From contig NZ_JACJSJ010000001.1 of NCBI RefSeq assembly GCF_014698115.1, positions 1-64,000 of the forward strand: a DNA stretch of 64,000 nt, written 5' to 3'. The translations under genes and the position numbers were made by a program. A model generated the notes under the pieces. The model ran no database searches. It was not told where the DNA came from and saw nothing but the letters and a program-made list of their open reading frames with translations. Shown here piece after piece: positions 60,228 through 64,000 of this stretch; positions within the stretch are counted from its first letter, which is position 1; every line of letters begins with the position of its first letter. The stretch is from Nostoc sp. FACHB-973. GTDB taxonomy: Bacteria > Cyanobacteriota > Cyanobacteriia > Cyanobacteriales > Nostocaceae.

Positions 60228-61166
60228 ATGCGAATTCTAATTATGGGTGGTACTCGGTTCATTGGTGTCTATTTGACTCAACTATTAGTGGAACAAGGAC
60301 ATGAAGTGGTGCTGTTTAATCGTGGAAATCGACCAGCGCCTTCTTTACAGGGAGTAGGACAAATTATAGGCGATCGCACTGATGCTACCCAATTAAAAGC
60401 AAAATTATCACAAGAAAATTTTGATGTCATTTTTGACAATAATGGACGAGAACTTAGTGATACTCAACCACTCGCGGAGATTTTTCAAGACCGGGTGCAA
60501 CATTTTGTATACATGAGTTCCGCCGGAGTGTATCTCAAATCTGACCAACTTCCCCATATCGAAGGCGATGCAGTAGATCCGAAAAGCCGCCACTTGGGTA
60601 AACACGAAACTGAAGCTTATCTCACCCAATTGGGATTGCCCTTTACCTCTATTCGTCCTACTTATATTTACGGTCCACGTAATTATAATGACTTGGAAAG
60701 CTGGTTTTTTGACAGAATTGTGCGCGATCGCCCCGTTCCTATCCCTGGAAATGGCTTGCATATCACCCAGTTAGGTCATGTCAAAGATTTAGCAAAGGCA
60801 ATGACCCAAGTTTTGGGTAATCAACAAGCTGTAAGAGAGATTTATAATATTTCTGGCGATCGCTTTGTCACTTTTGATGGTTTAGCCCGTGCTAGTGCCG
60901 TAGCGGCTGGTAAATCACCTGATGCTGTGAAAATTGTCCATTATGACCCGAAGAAGTTTGATTTCGGCAAACGCAAGGCTTTTCCCATGCGGGTACAACA
61001 TTTCTTTGCTTCGGTGAACAAAGCCCAAACAGAATTAAACTGGCATCCTGAATATGATTTGATTTCTGGATTACAAGATTCTTTGGAAAATGATTATCTC
61101 CCTTCTGGCCGGGATAAAGCTGAAGTTGATTTTTCTGTAGATGAGGAGATTTTACAAGCTGTTTAA
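60228..61166 (+). CDS. NAD-dependent epimerase/dehydratase-like, CSP41-like
   Basis: A 312-residue extended SDR-like protein. The N-terminus RILIMGGTRFIGVYLTQLL is a Rossmann motif. It resembles the plant chloroplast proteins CSP41a/b and their cyanobacterial relatives. The usual catalytic YxxxK is not seen: the matching segment reads RHLGKHETE, with Arg where Tyr should be. It may therefore bind RNA or nucleotide-sugar without epimerase activity. That is inference. Confidence 0.8.
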   Translation: MRILIMGGTRFIGVYLTQLLVEQGHEVVLFNRGNRPAPSLQGVGQIIGDRTDATQLKAKLSQENFDVIFDNNGRELSDTQPLAEIFQDRVQHFVYMSSAGVYLKSDQLPHIEGDAVDPKSRHLGKHETEAYLTQLGLPFTSIRPTYIYGPRNYNDLESWFFDRIVRDRPVPIPGNGLHITQLGHVKDLAKAMTQVLGNQQAVREIYNISGDRFVTFDGLARASAVAAGKSPDAVKIVHYDPKKFDFGKRKAFPMRVQHFFASVNKAQTELNWHPEYDLISGLQDSLENDYLPSGRDKAEVDFSVDEEILQAV

Positions 61167-61235
61167 TTGTGAGGTTTGTTGACCGAATAATTACGAATTA
61201 TTCGGTCATGGGTAATGGGAAAAACCAATTACCTA

Positions 61236-62003
61236 TTACTCCTCATCAGGATTAATGCCCAATTTTCGCAACTTCGCCGCTAATTTATCGGCTCGTTGCC
61301 TTTCCTGTTCGGCTCGTCGCCTTTCTTGTTCGGCTCGTCGCCTTTCTTGTTCTAGCTGCGTAGAAATCCAATTTCCTGTTTCATCGTACCAACGTAGCCA
61401 CAGGCGATCGATACCTTCGTAAGCGCCTTGCCAAAGTCCTAAACCTAGCTGTATTCCTGGCATCCAGACTCTAGAAGTAGTTACATCTATTTCGTGATAA
61501 CTATCTGCAACTAGTTGAAATGCTTGGAGTTTGTCAGTGTAGCGGTCAAACACGATGTAGTAAGGAACTCGCAAAATCCGCTCATAAACTTCCCATTTGG
61601 TTGGCGGTTGGTTAATTTCCCGCAGAGTTTGTCCTAAGTCTTCTTTTTCAGTGCCAGGAGAAAGAAATTCTACCACGACAAAAGGAGCAACCCCTTCTTG
61701 CCAGATGACATAACTTAGGCGCAGGTTTTGCTGTTCGTAGAGACGCGAAACTCCCACAGCAGCAAACCAGTCCGGGCGTTTGTACCATAGTGTATGCCGG
61801 AGGTCATAGTAAAGGTTTAAATCAGTGCCAACAAATACCTCTTGTGCTGGGTAGTTTGGTGGAAAGAAGGTTTCCCGCAGAAGTTGGGGTTGAAAAAGGT
61901 GAAATTCGTCAGGCAAACCAGAGTCCTCAGGGTATTCACTGGGAAGATCATACATGGTGGGTAGGGTTTCTTTTGGAGGGCGCGGAGGGTCTGTTTGATA
62001 CAT
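61236..62003 (-). CDS. Uma2 family (DUF820) predicted nuclease with C-terminal repeat tail
   Basis: A 255-residue Uma2 protein, a PD-(D/E)XK-fold family greatly expanded in cyanobacteria. The core has VFVGTDLNLYYDLRHTLWYK, YVIWQEGVAPFVVVEFLSPG and PYYIVFDRY. The C-terminus carries three 7-residue repeats (EQERRRA-type, about 219-240) encoded by 21-base tandem units at about 61283-61347, then LAAKLRKLGINPDE. Such tails are frequent in this family. Biological role unknown. Confidence 0.88.
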   Translation of the reverse strand: MYQTDPPRPPKETLPTMYDLPSEYPEDSGLPDEFHLFQPQLLRETFFPPNYPAQEVFVGTDLNLYYDLRHTLWYKRPDWFAAVGVSRLYEQQNLRLSYVIWQEGVAPFVVVEFLSPGTEKEDLGQTLREINQPPTKWEVYERILRVPYYIVFDRYTDKLQAFQLVADSYHEIDVTTSRVWMPGIQLGLGLWQGAYEGIDRLWLRWYDETGNWISTQLEQERRRAEQERRRAEQERQRADKLAAKLRKLGINPDEE

Positions 62004-62544
62004 AAGGGGAATCCTGAGCGACTACTACTATTTTGGATTTTAAATTTTAGATTTTAGATTGGAAATCGCTTTGTTGTGTCTGGGTTTTGGAATCTGTGTG
62101 TAGCAATCAATTTTGAAATTGGTACAATTTTAAGTTAACGGATTAGCGTAAAGGTTTGGCTAAAGTCAGACAATTTTGGATTTTGGATTTTGGATTGTCG
62201 ATTTTTTCTACGGATAAGACACTTCCAATTAAAAAAATATCCCATCCCTGCGGGAAGCTCCGCGAACGTAGGGGCGCACAGCTGTGCGCCCCTAAAAATG
62301 TAAAAATAATTTGGGATAATTTATTTTCTGGAAGTTCCTAAATCCACTTGTTCTATACCATCAAGGAATAATTGGCCAAAAGAAAAATATTTTTTTATAC
62401 CTGAGAAAGACGCGATAAATTGCGTCTTTAGTTTTTACTGGAACATGAATGAAAATTTTCTCTATTTAGTCAGGCAAAGTTTTTTGAGAATTGCCTCAAA
62501 TTTAGTGAAATTAGTTTCTGTAAATACTATTGTTGGTTGATAAA
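62004..62544. other. Spacer with palindromic repeats before the lactonase gene
   Basis: About 540 bases. It contains AATTTTAGATTTTAGATT and GATTTTGGATTTTGGATTG units, a 26-base perfect palindrome (62269-62294) and a diverged GACGCGATAAATTGCGTC palindrome at about 62410. No gene. Confidence 0.55.
62269..62294. repeat. Perfect 26-bp palindrome
   Basis: A perfect inverted repeat with half-arm TAGGGGCGCACAG and no loop. It lies in the spacer upstream of the lactonase gene. Such GC-rich palindromes are frequent in Nostoc-type genomes as far as I recall. Confidence 0.85.
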
Positions 62545-63423
62545 ATGAGCCAGGTTTTGCAATATCCACTCCATAATATTTTAGATGCTCGTGCCCGCTT
62601 GGGTGAAGGACCAATTTGGGATTCGATCAAAAAGCAACTTTACTGGATAGATATTTTTAACCATCGAGTGCATCAATTTGACCCGGTAACGGGAAAAAAT
62701 CGCTTTTTTGATGTGGGAGATGTAGTAGGTGCGATCGCCACAGCTGGTACAGATAGATTAATTATGGCGCTGCGTCATCACTTGGCATTCCTCAACACCC
62801 AGACAGGTGAAGTTACGCCCATTTTGGAAATTGAAGGAAATCTGCCAAGTAATCGTCTCAACGATGGCAAATGTGATTCCAAAGGTCGCTTTTGGTTCGG
62901 CTCAATGTCTTCTATAGAAAAGCCTGACGCTAGCCTCTATCGTTACGATACTGATGGCTCATTACATGTGATGGAAACAGGATTGACTATCTCTAATGGC
63001 TTGGGTTGGAGTCCGAATCAAGAAATTTTTTATTTGGCTGATTCTCCTAAACAAAAAATATATGCTTATGACTTTAATTCCGTAACAGGCAATATTAATA
63101 ATCGCCGGATTTTTGTTGATTTAACTCATGAATCTTTCTACCCAGATGGGTTGACGATAGATAGCCAAGGAAATATTTGGTCAGCTATGTGGAATGGATG
63201 GTGTGTGATTCGTTTTAATCGCAAAGGTGAAGAAATATTGCGGTTAAAGCTACCTGTTCCACTCGTAACGAGTTGCACCTTTGGCGGCGAAGATTTGCAA
63301 ACACTTTACATCACCACTGGTTCAGTTGGACTCAGCCAAGCCGAGATTGACAAAAGTTTCTACTCAGGTGATTTATTTGCTCTTGAAACTGATGTTACTG
63401 GATTACCTAGCTATGATTTTTAG
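62545..63423 (+). CDS. SMP-30/gluconolactonase-like protein
   Basis: A six-bladed beta-propeller lactonase of 292 residues. Metal ligands fit the family: Glu in RLGEGPIWD, Asn in LTISNGLGWSP, and Asp in YPDGLTIDSQG; RLNDGKCDSKGRFWFGSM is also diagnostic. It hydrolyses sugar or other lactones, likely with calcium or zinc. The start is ATG at 62545; an upstream TTG would add five residues. Confidence 0.9.
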   Translation: MSQVLQYPLHNILDARARLGEGPIWDSIKKQLYWIDIFNHRVHQFDPVTGKNRFFDVGDVVGAIATAGTDRLIMALRHHLAFLNTQTGEVTPILEIEGNLPSNRLNDGKCDSKGRFWFGSMSSIEKPDASLYRYDTDGSLHVMETGLTISNGLGWSPNQEIFYLADSPKQKIYAYDFNSVTGNINNRRIFVDLTHESFYPDGLTIDSQGNIWSAMWNGWCVIRFNRKGEEILRLKLPVPLVTSCTFGGEDLQTLYITTGSVGLSQAEIDKSFYSGDLFALETDVTGLPSYDF

Positions 63424-63656
63424 GAATTAGATGACATAAACTCAAAGGAAAAGTTTGCCGTCAAAGGTTCTGGCAGTGGTTTTCCTTGTGCTTGGTAATC
63501 TTCAATCAATAGTTCCAAGACTTCCTCACCATTATTGAGAGCATCCGCGTAGGTATTTCCATGAGTGTGTGCATAGGGACCAAACTCAGGCAGGCTGACA
63601 ATATACTTTTTATCTTCATCAGACCACTGAATTACAATACTATATTGTGATTTCAT
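63420..63656 (-). CDS. hicB: HicB-type antitoxin
   Basis: A 78-residue protein that starts MKSQYSIVIQWSDEDKKYIV. It has the HicB pseudo-RNase-H strand, then SLPEFGPYAHTHGNTYADAL and a C-terminal helix ending in ELLIEDYQAQ. It lacks the C-terminal DNA-binding domain of longer HicB. The start overlaps the hicA stop by ATGA (63653-63656), so it is translationally coupled. It ends tail to tail with the lactonase gene. Confidence 0.85.
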   Translation of the reverse strand: MKSQYSIVIQWSDEDKKYIVSLPEFGPYAHTHGNTYADALNNGEEVLELLIEDYQAQGKPLPEPLTANFSFEFMSSNS

Positions 63657-63883
63657 TCTTGTTCTCCTTTGTCTTCTTCTTCCTGCAATTGTTTTATTTC
63701 TAACAAAACATTTCTTACATCTTTTTCCTGGTAACGATCTGCATCTGCTCCATCTTTGCCAGATAAAGTGAGGCTGTAAAGTAGCAAAGGATGACTCCAT
63801 ACTGTATGACTACCTTTGCCACTTCGATAAGTGAATCCAGCTTTTAGGAGCATTGCTTTTAGTTCCCGAATTTTTTTGGGCAC
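63653..63883 (-). CDS. hicA: HicA-type mRNA interferase toxin
   Basis: A 76-residue protein with the HicA dsRBD-like fold. The N-terminal helix KIRELKAMLLKAGFTYRSGK leads to GSHTVWSHP, the site of the catalytic His. The toxin gene comes first and the antitoxin second, as usual for HicAB. Loss of the Lys/Arg-rich end is not seen, so it may be active. Confidence 0.85.
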   Translation of the reverse strand: MPKKIRELKAMLLKAGFTYRSGKGSHTVWSHPLLLYSLTLSGKDGADADRYQEKDVRNVLLEIKQLQEEEDKGEQE

Positions 63884-64000
63884 TGTTAGAAATTTCTGGC
63901 TTAGCTACAAATATTTTGTGATTATTGTCTGAAAAAATTTTACACTTACGGTGACGATAGATTAAATGTTTTCAATCAGCAGTGTTAGCTTTTTGCGGTA

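Overview
The window looks like chromosomal DNA of a heterocyst-forming filamentous cyanobacterium of the Nostoc/Anabaena/Calothrix type. The HIP1 octamer GCGATCGC is scattered through genes and spacers. Heptamer-type short tandem repeats such as (CTCCTAA)n and GGGAGT/ACTCCC strings fill many spacers. Many genes belong to cyanobacterium-specific families (DUF3155, DUF3598, DUF3611, DUF2232, CCB1-like). I place it by these features only and name no strain. No rRNA or tRNA gene and no CRISPR array was seen.

Layout. 1-6.5 kb: exported SLH protein, GAF-like histidine kinase, DUF3155 protein, cytochrome b6f assembly factor, PadR-like regulator, TIC21-like DUF3611 protein. 6.8-17.4 kb: housekeeping genes (serS, rseP, nth, rpsN, aat, ftsX, def), a four-EF-hand protein, a Cas4/RecB-like nuclease and a GNAT acetyltransferase. 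17.5-21.7 kb: a membrane-anchored P450 and recJ.

22.4-39.5 kb is the most interesting part. An MIO-type aromatic ammonia-lyase is followed on the same strand by a P450, a 4-coumarate-CoA-ligase-like enzyme, a ScyA-like ThDP enzyme and a KAS III-like ketosynthase. Then come two paralogous PEP-CTERM exported proteins, chorismate mutase (aroH), prephenate dehydrogenase (tyrA), an exported CotA-like multicopper oxidase and a third PEP-CTERM-like protein. A convergent LysR regulator and a methyltransferase close the region. Read together, this is a candidate pathway that makes prephenate and tyrosine, deaminates the amino acid to a cinnamate or coumarate, activates it as a CoA ester, extends or couples it, oxidises it, and possibly polymerises it outside the cell. 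It parallels scytonemin biosynthesis in logic (ThDP coupling enzyme, dedicated TyrA, periplasmic steps) but has different enzymes. I know of no described product for this gene set. The lyase has Tyr-His at the ring-selectivity pair, and the ketosynthase lacks the usual catalytic His.

39.5-50.5 kb: a Tat-type lipoprotein, a CobT-like phosphoribosyltransferase with a repeat-encoded insertion, a DUF2232 membrane protein, a small ribbon-helix-helix gene next to what looks like an IS200/IS605-type end, a Crp/Fnr regulator and a 1329-residue protein that joins a coiled-coil/acidic region to an Hsp70/actin-like ATPase. 50.7-61.2 kb: exopolysaccharide and sugar-nucleotide genes (two sugar-phosphate transferases, gmd, fcl, a GT4 glycosyltransferase, a CSP41-like epimerase homologue). 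Interspersed are a sugar ABC permease, an HNH pseudogene with an antitoxin-like partner, a catalase-like protein and 5-formyl-THF cyclo-ligase. 61.2-64 kb: Uma2 protein, SMP-30 lactonase and a HicAB toxin-antitoxin pair.

Repeats have reshaped genes as well as spacers. They add in-frame segments to recJ and the cobT-like gene, supply the ends of a few coding regions, and form several MITE-like inverted-repeat elements of about 120-215 bp.
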